64,000 nucleotides of DNA, taken from contig NW_019091674.1 of assembly GCF_001949145.1 (NCBI RefSeq), positions 215,033 through 279,032 of the forward strand. The letters run 5' to 3'. Made by a program: the position numbers and the translations under genes. Below, one piece after another: positions 37,601-44,220 of the stretch. The notes below the pieces were generated by a model that worked only from the letters and a program-made list of their open reading frames with translations, was not told the DNA's origin and ran no database searches. Each line of letters opens with the position of its first letter. Position 1 is the first letter of the stretch. Source of the stretch: Acanthaster planci (taxonomy: Eukaryota; Echinodermata; Asteroidea; Valvatida; Acanthasteridae).

Positions 37601-40600
37601 TTGGAAAATTTCTTGGCTGACCACTCTTGGAAAAATGAGCACTTTGCAAGAACATTATGTCTATTATTATTTTATTTATTTTTTATTACAAAATTGATGT
37701 CGAACTGACTGGAATGCTTTACTGCAAAATCTCTTGATGGTGCAGCATTTGAAAAAAAATAGTGTGACAACATCAGAAAAATTTTGAGGGGGTAGTGAAT
37801 TCCGCCGCATAAGTGGCTGTTTCAAGATAAGAGGTACATTTCAAAGAAATCATGTCAGATATTTGATCGCCCTACAAAAGATTTCTTCACCCCTCCCCCC
37901 TTGCACAGTTTGAACCTGCCACGGTTTGTTACAATATACATACCTATACTGCACCTTTATACACAAGACAACAGAAATACCATGCAAAGTCCCAATAAAG
38001 GACTTGCCAAGAACATTTCAGGCATCTCTACATTTCATCAGTTTTGTAGACAAAGTATATCCAATAATTAGGCTCCAGAGCGTAACAATGTGAGGACAGA
38101 CTAGTGGCATGCATATCCTTGCGGAGACAATACAAACCTCAGCAAGACCCTTTTTGAGGCTTTGTCAAGACTCTCTCCAGATAACTTTTTCAAATGTTAT
38201 TTCTGATGTGCACTTAACTACTTTCTGCCGGGGACTTCGGTTTCGGGCACCGTGTGTTTAATCCAGCCTTCTTTTGAAACAGTATACCACAGTTTTGGGC
38301 ATTTAGTACGAGTGGATTATTACCGGGGACAAAAGTGCTCCACCACAGCAGTGATGAGCCACACAACACTGCTGCACGCTAATTTAGCCCCTATTGAAAA
38401 CAGGTCAGCAGCGCACTGTGCTAGGTTCCTGAACAAAAGAAAGTTATATAACACCGCACAATCTGGGCACTTTTTACAAGGCTGCAGGCCTGGCTGAAAT
38501 ACTCAGGGGGCAATAGATTTTGTCTCTCAGACTAGAGTGGCCACCAGACAGTAATTTGTGTAGGTGTAAACGTCCATTAATTGAAATGAAGATTTTTGGA
38601 AGATTTTTGAAAACTGAAAATCTTGAAAAAGTCCCCATTATATGCACTACATTTTTCCAACCCCCCTGGCAGCAATTGGTTAAAACATTTGCAGGCTCAC
38701 TGCTTTTCTGTGTTGGAAGTCAGAGTATAGGGAGTCTCAAGCAAGTTGTACCTGACTGAAGTCTGATACTCCATGATACACTGGTGGAGGTATTTCAGGT
38801 CTGCAGCACTGAGCTGCCGCTCCTCCCTCCTACACGTTGCAGAATCTTTAACCTGTGAATTTCTGTGGATCACATGCTACTCCTGTTTTACTTCTCCCCG
38901 CCCCTCAGGTTCTGAGAGCTATCAGGCAGCAGTGAATGAGCAAAAGTTGCTTTTCCCTGATGGGCTTTGCTGCAGGGAGACAGCAGATCTTCAGGCTGAT
39001 AAGGTATCGATTAACATCCCTGTGCTCTGCTCCCCATAGCCCTGCATATTTCCTTCTGTGCATGCCTTGGATTACATGAGAAATAATGGGTTTTAAGAAT
39101 GATTTCTTTTTGGTGGGGGAAACACTGGCTGCGTGCTCTGGTTCATATGCATGTGCACGTGGCATGTGATATGCTTAGCACACACAGTGTGTGTGTGTAT
39201 GCTTGCTTAAGAGTAGCTCATTCTTAAGGGGTATAAAAGCATATTGCTAGTTAAGTCAGGAATGTTGGAACTATTGAGGTGCTGTGTTAAGACCATCACA
39301 AGACCATCATGAGACCTCCACTCAGAATTAAAGCCACAAGCTATTCTAAAGAACTGGCTGCTACAAAAGAATTCCTCAGTCAATTTTTGCCCTGTTACAC
39401 GTATTGCATCCGGCCATGTGTCTGGTCTTGTGACTGGTCTTGTGACTTGTCTCATGTCTGGTTTTTGCCTGGTTTTGTGTCTAACCTTACGACGGGTCTT
39501 GTGTCTGGCTTCTTGCCTGCTCTTGTGTCCGGTATTGTAATTGGTCTTTTGTCTGACCTCTTACCTGCTCCTAGATCTGTTCTCGTACCTGGTTCCGTGT
39601 CTGGTCTTCAGCGAAACACTGATGTAAGCATCCATCATATATCATAGTCTCGTTTTTGTGTTGCGTATTCAGATAATCTGCCCAGCAAGAGATTCAGTCA
39701 TGGGATACCAGCAGGCTTGCCTGAGGTGCTTCGTCACCAAGCCCCATCCTGTCAGGACAGATTCCAATGACAGCTTTCTGTCTCCTGTCTCCAGTACTCA
39801 TTCCTTGACCTCAATCAGCTCAGGTACGTAATCATGGTAAAATTACTTTTCTTGTCTTTTATGTTAGTGAATTTTGTGCCACAGTCACTGCAGTCCTCAG
39901 CAAAAGGACTAAACCATGCTTGCGGTCAAACAGAGATGACCTTTAGGACAAGATCCCTTGAGTGTTCTCACCTGTCTTCTTTGTCATATTTGTATGCTGG
40001 AAACATTTTCTCTAATATTGCACCCTGTTTTTTTATTAGGCCAATTTGCGGTCAAACAGAGGTCACGTTTAGGATACGATCCCTCGAGTGTTCTCACCTG
40101 TCTCTTTGTCATGTTTGTACGCTGGAAACATTTTCTCTAATATTGCACCCCTGTGTTTTTTATCAGGCCAAGCCTTCAAATATTTCTACTGCTGTCTTGC
40201 AGCATTTTGACAGCGATTTTATGCATGTTGGACGGTTAATAACCTGAAATGCTTGCTTTTTCTCTGCTTTGTGCTCAGTGCAAGGGCCAACATGCATGAG
40301 AACATGAATTATACACGACCAGAGCAACAAAACCCTTTGTTGCATTGAAATGAAACTTCAAAGACGTATTTGTTAATGTTGAAGTTTCTGTATTTATTTG
40401 TTTTATTTTTGGTTTGTTTTGTAGGTGTTTTTTTTTTGGAATCTGGCCAAAATAAATGTCCATACTGCAAAACAAAACAAATGTGCCGTACCTTTGTTAA
40501 CCCTCCTATGCTGAAGTCACTCTTTGGGTCATTTGGTGAACATCTCAAAGAAGCACAACATTGACTGTGGGCATTTGTGTACATTTGTGCTGTAAAAGCA

Positions 40601-42475
40601 AAGGAGGGTTAAAGTATCCTTGTGGGTGTTTGGGTGTGACCGGGCACCTGTAAGATACTATTTCTCCGGGCTGCCAATTTCGAACTCCAGGTTCCAGCAC
40701 CAGCTCCACCGACCTCCTCCTGCCCTCCCACAGCGCCCTCTGCCAGACCAATTGCCTCCTACTGACCCCACCCCTCCTGTTGACCAAGGTCAAGGGCTAC
40801 TACCGGGGTCACATTGAGGTTGTGGATGCCCTGCTGGCACATGGCTTCACCATGGTGGGCATGCGGATGGTGTGGTTTGACGAGGACCAAGCACAAGAGT
40901 ACAGCGGAATCTACAGCAAGTCCTTCCTCAATCTGGTGAGGTTGTTGATGATTGTACATATATGAAGTTGGCAAGGGCCATTGGGGGGTAAAGGGGGTCT
41001 TGAGCAATATTGCGAATTTTGTTTTTGAAAAAAACAGGACAGGTGATTTTTGGTTTGTTTTATTTCCCTTCTAGCGGCATGTGGAAAGCGCCAGAATGTT
41101 GCATTACCCCTCATTAAATATGAAACACAAATATGAAATCGAGAATTTATTTAGTGCCCCTATAAGAAAAAAACCTTGGTATCCACGTTTTTAGTTGTGA
41201 GATCTTAATAATTTGTTTCCATCTTTGTGGTTTCAGCCAAAGATTCTTTGCCATGGACCAAGCATTGTTGTAGCTGTGGAGAGAGACAATGCTGTCAGCT
41301 GCTTTGATGCCCTACTAGGAAGGTTAGTGTGCAGATTATATTCATATGACATCACTCATCAGAAATTGTGATGTCTTTGTCACTGGTGTACTTGTGGATG
41401 TGATGGTTAATGTTACCCTGATCCGGGCTCTTCAGTCTCATTGAACAATGTTGTTATTGTCTTTGCAGGCTTAGCAGCTGTTTGAAATGTCTGCACTTGC
41501 AAACGGGCAGAATAGTATTTGATTTTCTACTGTATAAATGTTTGTTGTCTTCTAGATCCAATATTGTACAATACCTTTTTTACCCCATGTACTGTGTGGC
41601 ATAAAAGCAGAGTAAGGGTTGAAATACACTCTGTCCACTTTAATACTGTGTCTTCTATTTATTTGATGTCTTTTTTAGCTGTTTTGATAAGGAGTCTGCC
41701 ATCAGTAAGTATGGAGAGCACATACTCAGGCCCAAGGACCCTAAAGAGGTAGGCATGGAGTAATTTAAGTGGAAACTAATGTTGGGGCTGCGGTAGCATT
41801 TTGCCTTTTTCAGCAATTGGGTTGATCATTTATGACCAACACGTCGATTACAATTCCAGATTTTCTAGTTCTAATTGGTGCTTTATTCACAGTGGTATGC
41901 ATCTCCAACTGAAGTGTGTACGTTACCACTAAAGCCAGTAAATTGAAGCGATTGTTCAAAATGGCCCTAAAGGGATGCGTATGTGGCCTTTGGTAAAGCT
42001 GTCGCACCATTTCACCCTCCTCAGCATTGATAGGGTTAATCATTGATGATCCATTGATTGTAATTTCCAAATTCTAGTTCTGATTGGCTTCTTGTACACT
42101 CACATGGGTATTCGTCTCAAACTGAAGTGTGTACATGTATGTTATCAAGCCTGTAATTTGAGTTCAAAAGGAACATTTATTTTTCTCGATCTATGGGTCT
42201 GTCAGAGGTTGCATTTGTGAGTGGCAGTGTGACTTTTTGATACCCCTTTATACCAAAGAATTTTGAGTTGTGGGTGTTGAGGTGCATAATACCCCATTCT
42301 TTTGATAAGAATGAGGAACCACGTCCAGATGAGCTTGAGTTTTGACTTATCCTTGTTTGACCTAATGAGATCTTACCTTGTGTGCGTGATATCCTACCGG
42401 CAGGCTTCCAAGCACTTGGAGTTCTTCTTTGACAAGCTCGTTCCACGAAGCCAGGGGGAAATTGTCCCACGATGA
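19437..42475 (+). CDS. DNAAF8: DNAAF8 (C16orf71) N-terminus fused to a chain of NDK-like modules
   Basis: DNAAF8 concentrates outer-arm dynein subunits in cytoplasmic assembly foci of multiciliated cells. I join 21 coding exons: 19437-19601, 20160-20919, 21448-21634, 22962-23151, 23306-23361, 24027-24149, 26198-26531, 27498-28861, 29682-29854, 32108-32332, 33269-33549, 34320-34557, 35216-35581, 36193-36362, 37350-37545, 38909-39003, 39673-39823, 40691-40935, 41237-41322, 41679-41748 and 42404-42475. All phases fit: 5,547 nt, 1,848 residues plus stop. The N-terminal 605 residues show the human landmarks: LDTIFAEVQASLPSIDFDLSD, LSMQDVEDIDLDLLLDSF, SLMEKLAQLC, QTVFLDLR and an acidic SESDASESSQDEEEDLQ stretch. 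The human protein ends near there (520 aa). Residues from about 900 on are repeated NDK-like folds, mostly without active-site residues. The start has a perfect GCCACCATGG context. Confidence 0.85.
20160..20919 (+). CDS. DNAAF8: DNAAF8 coding exon 2, disordered acidic/Ser-rich region
   Basis: It enters after ACTGCAG| in phase 0 and leaves at AACAG|GTTTGG in phase 1. It encodes residues 56-308, mostly low-complexity and Ser-rich with two acidic patches, and contains APKLSMQDVEDIDLDLLLDS, the conserved short helix of the family. Confidence 0.88.
21448..21634 (+). CDS. DNAAF8: DNAAF8 coding exon 3
   Basis: It encodes ADRGNLSLMEKLAQLCVQQS; human has DRLMEQLALLCTTQS. The donor GTAAGT begins at 21635, and its last T is the first T of a TTAA-bounded mobile element. 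Confidence 0.9.
21640..22032. mobile_element. TTAA-bounded MITE (copy B), abutting a DNAAF8 splice donor
   Basis: It begins TTAACCACTCGCCAGCGG and ends CATGGAGTGGTTAA, inverted at the tips. Its first TTAA overlaps the last base of the exon 3 donor (GTAAGT, 21635-21640). There is no coding frame inside. Confidence 0.6.
22084..22270 (+). mobile_element. tRNA-derived SINE (family 2)
   Basis: It has a box A-like TTAGCGCAGTGGTAC and a box B-like CTGGTTCAAATTTC about 50 bases apart, then a unique tail. It lies in the intron after DNAAF8 exon 3, just after the MITE ending at 22032. It does not fold as a full tRNA and is not an active tRNA gene. Confidence 0.5.
22962..23151 (+). CDS. DNAAF8: DNAAF8 coding exon 4
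   Basis: The acceptor CTCCAACAG| precedes 22962. The exon encodes MDDPMHKHQVPKSTVSIGVS and ends with RTQTVFLDLRVTTAAKEEK. The FLDLR core is shared with human FIDLR. Donor AAG|GTATTA, phase 0. Confidence 0.86.
23306..23361 (+). CDS. DNAAF8: DNAAF8 coding exon 5
   Basis: This 56-nt exon, EPDVVPESVKRILQLNSPG, lies between TTAATAG| and G|GTAAGT. Its phases match both neighbours. Confidence 0.8.
24027..24149 (+). CDS. DNAAF8: DNAAF8 coding exon 6, acidic stretch
   Basis: The acceptor TCTCTGCAG| precedes 24027. It encodes GSESDASESSQDEEEDLQVW, equivalent to the human SSSDSEEEEEEE stretch, then a basic tail. It ends TC|GTAAGT in phase 2. Confidence 0.85.
24490..24560 (+). repeat. degenerate GGTCTTGTGA-type repeat, short copy
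   Basis: ACTGGTCTTGTGAACGGTCTT and neighbours resemble the longer arrays at 29455-29545 (inverted) and 39410-39620. It lies in a DNAAF8 intron. Confidence 0.45.
24880..25110. other. C-run-rich intronic segment
   Basis: Repeated CCCCCCC runs alternate with GGTGCC-type words (GGTGCCCCCCCAGGTGCCC). It is low-complexity. The open frame on the minus strand is glycine-rich only because of these runs and is not a gene. Confidence 0.5.
26198..26531 (+). CDS. DNAAF8: DNAAF8 coding exon 7, charged coiled-coil segment
   Basis: Two acceptors are near: TTTCCAG| before 26181 and ACCATCAG| before 26198. Only the second keeps frame with exon 6. The exon encodes a Pro/Thr/Ala-rich linker and then LLQDEMRQKLREQREQERAA, a charged helix. 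The donor ATG|GTTAAG is weak; without splicing the frame runs to a stop at 26588. Confidence 0.75.
27498..28861 (+). CDS. DNAAF8: DNAAF8 coding exon 8 (1.36 kb), first NDK-like modules
   Basis: It starts after TTCCCAG| in phase 0 and ends AA|GTAAGT. It encodes residues 606-1060. The second half has the NDK plan: MLGFYYRILQESLDIAGVRL, GPILAVAIRGAMARTRWLDA, then MGPSDPQLARRTDPRSLVAL and YELALWFGGR. The active-site histidine segment is absent. The first half (PLSMLLTLSQDREAVQRVF) may be a more degenerate module. It is GC-richer than the surrounding introns. Confidence 0.85.
29455..29545 (-). repeat. degenerate GGTCTTGTGA-type repeat, inverted copy
   Basis: Read on the minus strand, CTTGTGACCGACCTTGTGAC and AGGTCTTGTGTTTGGTC match the array at 39410-39620. 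Confidence 0.45.
29682..29854 (+). CDS. DNAAF8: DNAAF8 coding exon 9, NDK-like module N-half
   Basis: The acceptor CATGCTGCAG| precedes 29682. It encodes KPPYMLVATTQSDIFLVVSP and GGILSACLTRGYQLRGVRRL, the first strand and helix of an NDK-like fold with the usual IKP lysine replaced (VSPLV). Donor TTAG|GTATGT, phase 1. Confidence 0.83.
30401..30998 (+). mobile_element. TTAA-bounded MITE (copy C), 598 bp
   Basis: It begins TTAACCACTTCCTGCCGGGG and ends CCCCGGCATGGAGTGGTTAA, inverted termini with a TTAA at each tip. Internal words such as GGGACAAAAGTGCTCCACCA and GCTGCAGGCCTGGCTGAAAT recur in copy E (38214-38683). There is no coding frame. It lies in a DNAAF8 intron. Confidence 0.75.
30995..31334 (-). 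mobile_element. TTAA-bounded MITE (copy D), truncated, inverted relative to copy C
   Basis: Read from 31334 leftward it starts TTAACCACTTCCTGCCAGGG and follows copy C for about 340 bp up to GACAAAAGACAGTTA, then ends at the TTAA shared with copy C. Copies C and D therefore form a large inverted repeat. Confidence 0.75.
32108..32332 (+). CDS. DNAAF8: DNAAF8 coding exon 10, NDK-like module middle
   Basis: The acceptor CTTGCCAG| precedes 32108. It encodes NYELKLRQQLEAEFP and PSMVLLLRKENGLHHAAGLV, which corresponds to the GPVLALVLERENAV strand-helix of NDKs. Phase 1 in and out. Confidence 0.84.
32838..32995 (-). repeat. dispersed repeat, copy 2 (first copy 3085-3235)
   Basis: Its reverse complement has GGTTCCAAAGTCTGAAGTTG and TGTATGCTGTACAGCA, aligned with the copy near 3.1 kb. 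It lies in a DNAAF8 intron. Confidence 0.55.
33269..33549 (+). CDS. DNAAF8: DNAAF8 coding exon 11
   Basis: The acceptor TTTCCCCCCAG| precedes 33269. It encodes SLCFHVAPYSESLLGHLGGD, a Gly/Pro-rich loop, and EQVVVVTFSGAKALKTVGNT, the first strand of the next module. It ends TTT|GTGAGT, phase 0. Confidence 0.84.
34320..34557 (+). CDS. DNAAF8: DNAAF8 coding exon 12, NDK-like module
   Basis: The acceptor CTGTTCCAG| precedes 34320. The phase-compatible frame encodes GQGLELLGLKWLASLTAAQA, YEVGDRYWQPSVQALASNPA and LVCVVRGLNAPQLVQSIL, an NDK-like strand, helix, strand, helix order. An overlapping frame is also open here, but the flanking exon phases exclude it. Confidence 0.82.
35216..35581 (+). CDS. 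DNAAF8: DNAAF8 coding exon 13, NDK-like C-half and Lys-rich linker
   Basis: The acceptor ATATCCCAG| precedes 35216. GALPGKGIANLECIVSMSAE followed by AAFRQATLFFRDQELF follows the NDK Kpn-loop-to-C-terminus pattern, but SMSA stands where HGSD is expected, so the catalytic His is missing. A basic linker (KNKKGKGKGLTKQQGKG) follows. Confidence 0.84.
36193..36362 (+). CDS. DNAAF8: DNAAF8 coding exon 14, best-preserved NDK module, N-half
   Basis: TVAVIKPLAFRKHLAKILKR followed by NFAVVALRLAII is a clear NDK first strand with the conserved IKP lysine. The acceptor GCCTGTAG| precedes it; donor CAG|GTGCGC, phase 0. Confidence 0.88.
36688..36905 (+). mobile_element. tRNA-derived SINE (family 3), copy 2
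   Basis: Box A-like TAGCCTGACGG, box B-like TGTTCAAATCC, then GGGTATAAATGGGTACCTGT and GGGAGCTGAGATGGTTTTAG, shared with the copy at 11735. It lies in a DNAAF8 intron. Confidence 0.65.
37350..37545 (+). CDS. DNAAF8: DNAAF8 coding exon 15, best-preserved NDK module, C-half
   Basis: It encodes HLMSGPVLLLCLQRENAVRK, LLGPANPQDARRQSQFLWRG and MYGADPINNGIH. The conserved Asn and the catalytic-position His of the N-x-x-H-G-S motif are present across the splice. The Arg after ENAV and the Thr of GPTNP are replaced (Leu, Ala). Confidence 0.9.
38214..38683 (+). mobile_element. TTAA-bounded MITE (copy E), same family as copies C and D
   Basis: It begins TTAACTACTTTCTGCCGGGG and ends CCCCTGGCAGCAATTGGTTAA-like, with TTAA tips. 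The interior matches copy C (CGCACAATCTGGGC, GCTGCAGGCCTGGCTGAAAT). It lies in a DNAAF8 intron. Confidence 0.75.
38909..39003 (+). CDS. DNAAF8: DNAAF8 coding exon 16, HGSES segment of NDK module
   Basis: It completes HGSES across the splice and continues YQAAVNEQKLLFPDGL, the NDK C-terminal helix. It ends AAG|GTATCG, phase 0. Confidence 0.86.
39410..39620 (+). repeat. degenerate minisatellite, GTCTGGTCTTGTGAC-type units
   Basis: More than ten imperfect units of about 14-16 bases (GGTCTTGTGACTGG, GGTCTTGTGTCTGG, GCTCTTGTGTCCGG) lie in a DNAAF8 intron. The long open frame through it is a by-product of the periodicity. Confidence 0.7.
39673..39823 (+). CDS. DNAAF8: DNAAF8 coding exon 17, linker
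   Basis: The acceptor GTATTCAG| precedes 39673. It encodes IICPARDSVMGYQQACLRCF and a Ser-rich tail (SFLSPVSSTHSLTSISS). No domain is recognised. Donor TCAG|GTACGT, phase 1. Confidence 0.72.
39922..40172 (+). repeat. 126-bp tandem duplication
   Basis: Two adjacent copies start GCGGTCAAACAGAG at 39922 and 40048. They share GTGTTCTCACCTGTC and GCTGGAAACATTTTCTC. The copies differ at several positions. It lies in a DNAAF8 intron. Confidence 0.85.
40691..40935 (+). CDS. DNAAF8: DNAAF8 coding exon 18, last NDK-like module N-half
   Basis: In the phase-compatible frame it encodes NCLLLTPPLLLTKVKGYYRG and HIEVVDALLAHGFTMVGMRM, an NDK-like first strand and helix without the IKP lysine. The acceptor AACTCCAG| precedes 40691; donor CTG|GTGAGG. 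Confidence 0.84.
41237..41322 (+). CDS. DNAAF8: DNAAF8 coding exon 19
   Basis: GPSIVVAVERDNAVSCFDAL is the NDK strand-helix with the ENAV-like core. The acceptor GGTTTCAG| precedes 41237; donor AG|GTTAGT, phase 2. Confidence 0.86.
41679..41748 (+). CDS. DNAAF8: DNAAF8 coding exon 20
   Basis: It encodes SCFDKESAISKYGEHILRPK and then DPKE. The acceptor TTTTTTAG| precedes 41679; donor GAG|GTAGGC. A Lys-Tyr-Gly stretch replaces the canonical Kpn loop. Confidence 0.8.
41780..42165 (+). repeat. two diverged direct copies, about 215-bp spacing
   Basis: The segment with TCATTTATGACCAA, CTAGTTCTAATTGG and CAACTGAAGTGTGTACGTT recurs from about 41996 with TCATTGATGATCCA, CTAGTTCTGATTGG and AAACTGAAGTGTGTACATG. 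It lies in the last DNAAF8 intron. Confidence 0.7.
42404..42475 (+). CDS. DNAAF8: DNAAF8 last coding exon
   Basis: ASKHLEFFFDKLVPRSQGEI, then VPR and TGA. EFFF resembles the NDK C-terminal helix. A GTAAGTC donor begins at 42481, five bases after the stop, so the 3' UTR may be spliced. Confidence 0.85.
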   Translation, partial: ASKHLEFFFDKLVPRSQGEIVPR

Positions 42476-42798
42476 TGCCAGTAAGTCAGATCAGCTTCTT
42501 TCCAGGCCATTTTATCAACACACCATACTGTGTTTGAGGCTTACTTACGTTGTCTTTCATTGCATCCTTGATGTTGTAATTTAAAGTTTTAGTAAGGCCC
42601 ATCTTGGTTTATGGGAAAAGAGGTGAAAACTATTCCGTCCTTCGTTTGAACTTTGAAATTGCTCGTTTTTAATTCTTAAATGTCAGTAATGTTTTACAAA
42701 TTATTGTTTTCTTGCACTTGGAAATTTCAAACACTTGTGTGACACTTTATACAGAGTATTCCATTCGTGGTGTTATATAATAATAATTACAAATCGTC

Positions 42799-42919
42799 GG
42801 TTTCACCACAAAGTGAGATATCGCACCACAAACTGACGTATCCTGTGTACAGAGTCTATGGACGGTACGTCACTTTGTGGTGCACCAAAACTATCCTATA
42901 TGTCACTTCATGGTGAACC
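42799..42919. repeat. long imperfect palindrome (hairpin-forming)
   Basis: GCACCACAAACTGACGTATCC pairs with GGTACGTCACTTTGTGGTGC. Outside it, GGTTTCACCACAAAGTGAGA pairs with TCACTTCATGGTGAACC. The arms span about 121 bases with a short loop near 42857. It could be a small MITE or, if transcribed, an RNA hairpin in the 3' UTR. Confidence 0.6.
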
Positions 42920-44011
42920 ATACGAAATATTTAAGTTGATTTAAAAATTTACAAAGCCACGTGTTGTTGCAGGAGTTGATCATCAGAACATTCTGTAAAT
43001 CAGTCAGTGAGTCCGTCCATTGTGAAGGTGTTATAATTGTGACTTTATTGTGTACCAGCTTCCACTGTGACATAAGGTGGTAACTTGGACTTCTTATTAA
43101 CAACACCGGCTGTGCTGATGATGATTAAATCTTAGATGTCGGTCCTGTGGCCTCTGCATTTAGAAATGAACAGTGCATGCAGTTCAAGTAGGCTGTGCTT
43201 CAAATCGCTCCATTTATGTCTAATTTGGGTTGAAAAAATTACAGTACGGTCCTTTCTTGAAAAGCTTTTAACACACTCTTGGATGCTGAAGTTCGAGGTG
43301 ACTTGTCGCAGATGTGCTTTTCTTCTGCTCAGGTGTTATTGAATGTATCAAGAGCAAGTCAAAAGGCGAGCATCACAATTCTAATCACTAGTTTTTGTTT
43401 CTAAACTTGTTTTGTAAACTGACTCTGACTACATGTGTGGCTAAAAAGGCAGATTCTGAAACCTTTGGAATGCCTCAAAAGTTGAAACTTGGCTCCCTAC
43501 ACAGAGCCTATTTTCAGCAGAATGTGCACAAACGCTGTTAGATTCTTTGTATAAGAAGCAGCGTCAGGGAGAGCCAGTGGCTGCTGAGGTACCAGACAGC
43601 TCTGAAGTTTCAGTTGGTGACACTCTTTTCTGTCTCTCTATCTCTTTGAATTGTTCAGATTCAGTTCATGCATGCAATAGTTGGTACATGTCTTTAAATT
43701 ATTTTTAAGTGCTGTGATGAGTTTCTAATCAGCATTACCTGCTGCTGTGGTTCTCAGGTTATTACCTATAACCACAGTATATATCAAAGAACTGTTGTTG
43801 CACCTTTCTTGGCGAAGTACTTTTTGGTTGGAACTAGAACAGAAACAATACACTTGACAAGCAGTAAGTACATTTCTGAATAGTTTTTACATAAGATGTA
43901 CACTGCGTCGGGAAGATGTTGAGTTTAATCCCAGGTGTTACCCTTATAATGACTTATATTGAAATAAAGTAACTTGAAATAGTGCGTCTTCGAAATATTT
44001 TGCGGTACCCA

Positions 44012-44220
44012 CTGCTGTATCTGACAAGGACCGACCAGCCGACCTCGGCAAGCTCAGTTGAGTGGTAAAAGACGTCTGCACTAATAAGCGGGGGGTCGTG
44101 GGCTCGAGGCCCACCTGCCTAAGCTTGTAAATTTTTTCGTAAGCTCTTGGACAAGCAGTAAGTACACAGTGTCTATGAATAGGGGGCAGTACGTGTCGGA
44201 GCACAACCTGTAATTACACT
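44012..44220 (+). mobile_element. tRNA-derived SINE (family 1)
   Basis: GACCGACCAGCCGACCTCGG, a GAGTGGTAAAAGACG box A region, GTGGGCTCGAGGCCCACCT for the T-arm, then AAGCTTGTAAATTTTTTCG and GGACAAGCAGTAAGTAC. It aligns with the copy at 55708. Confidence 0.75.
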
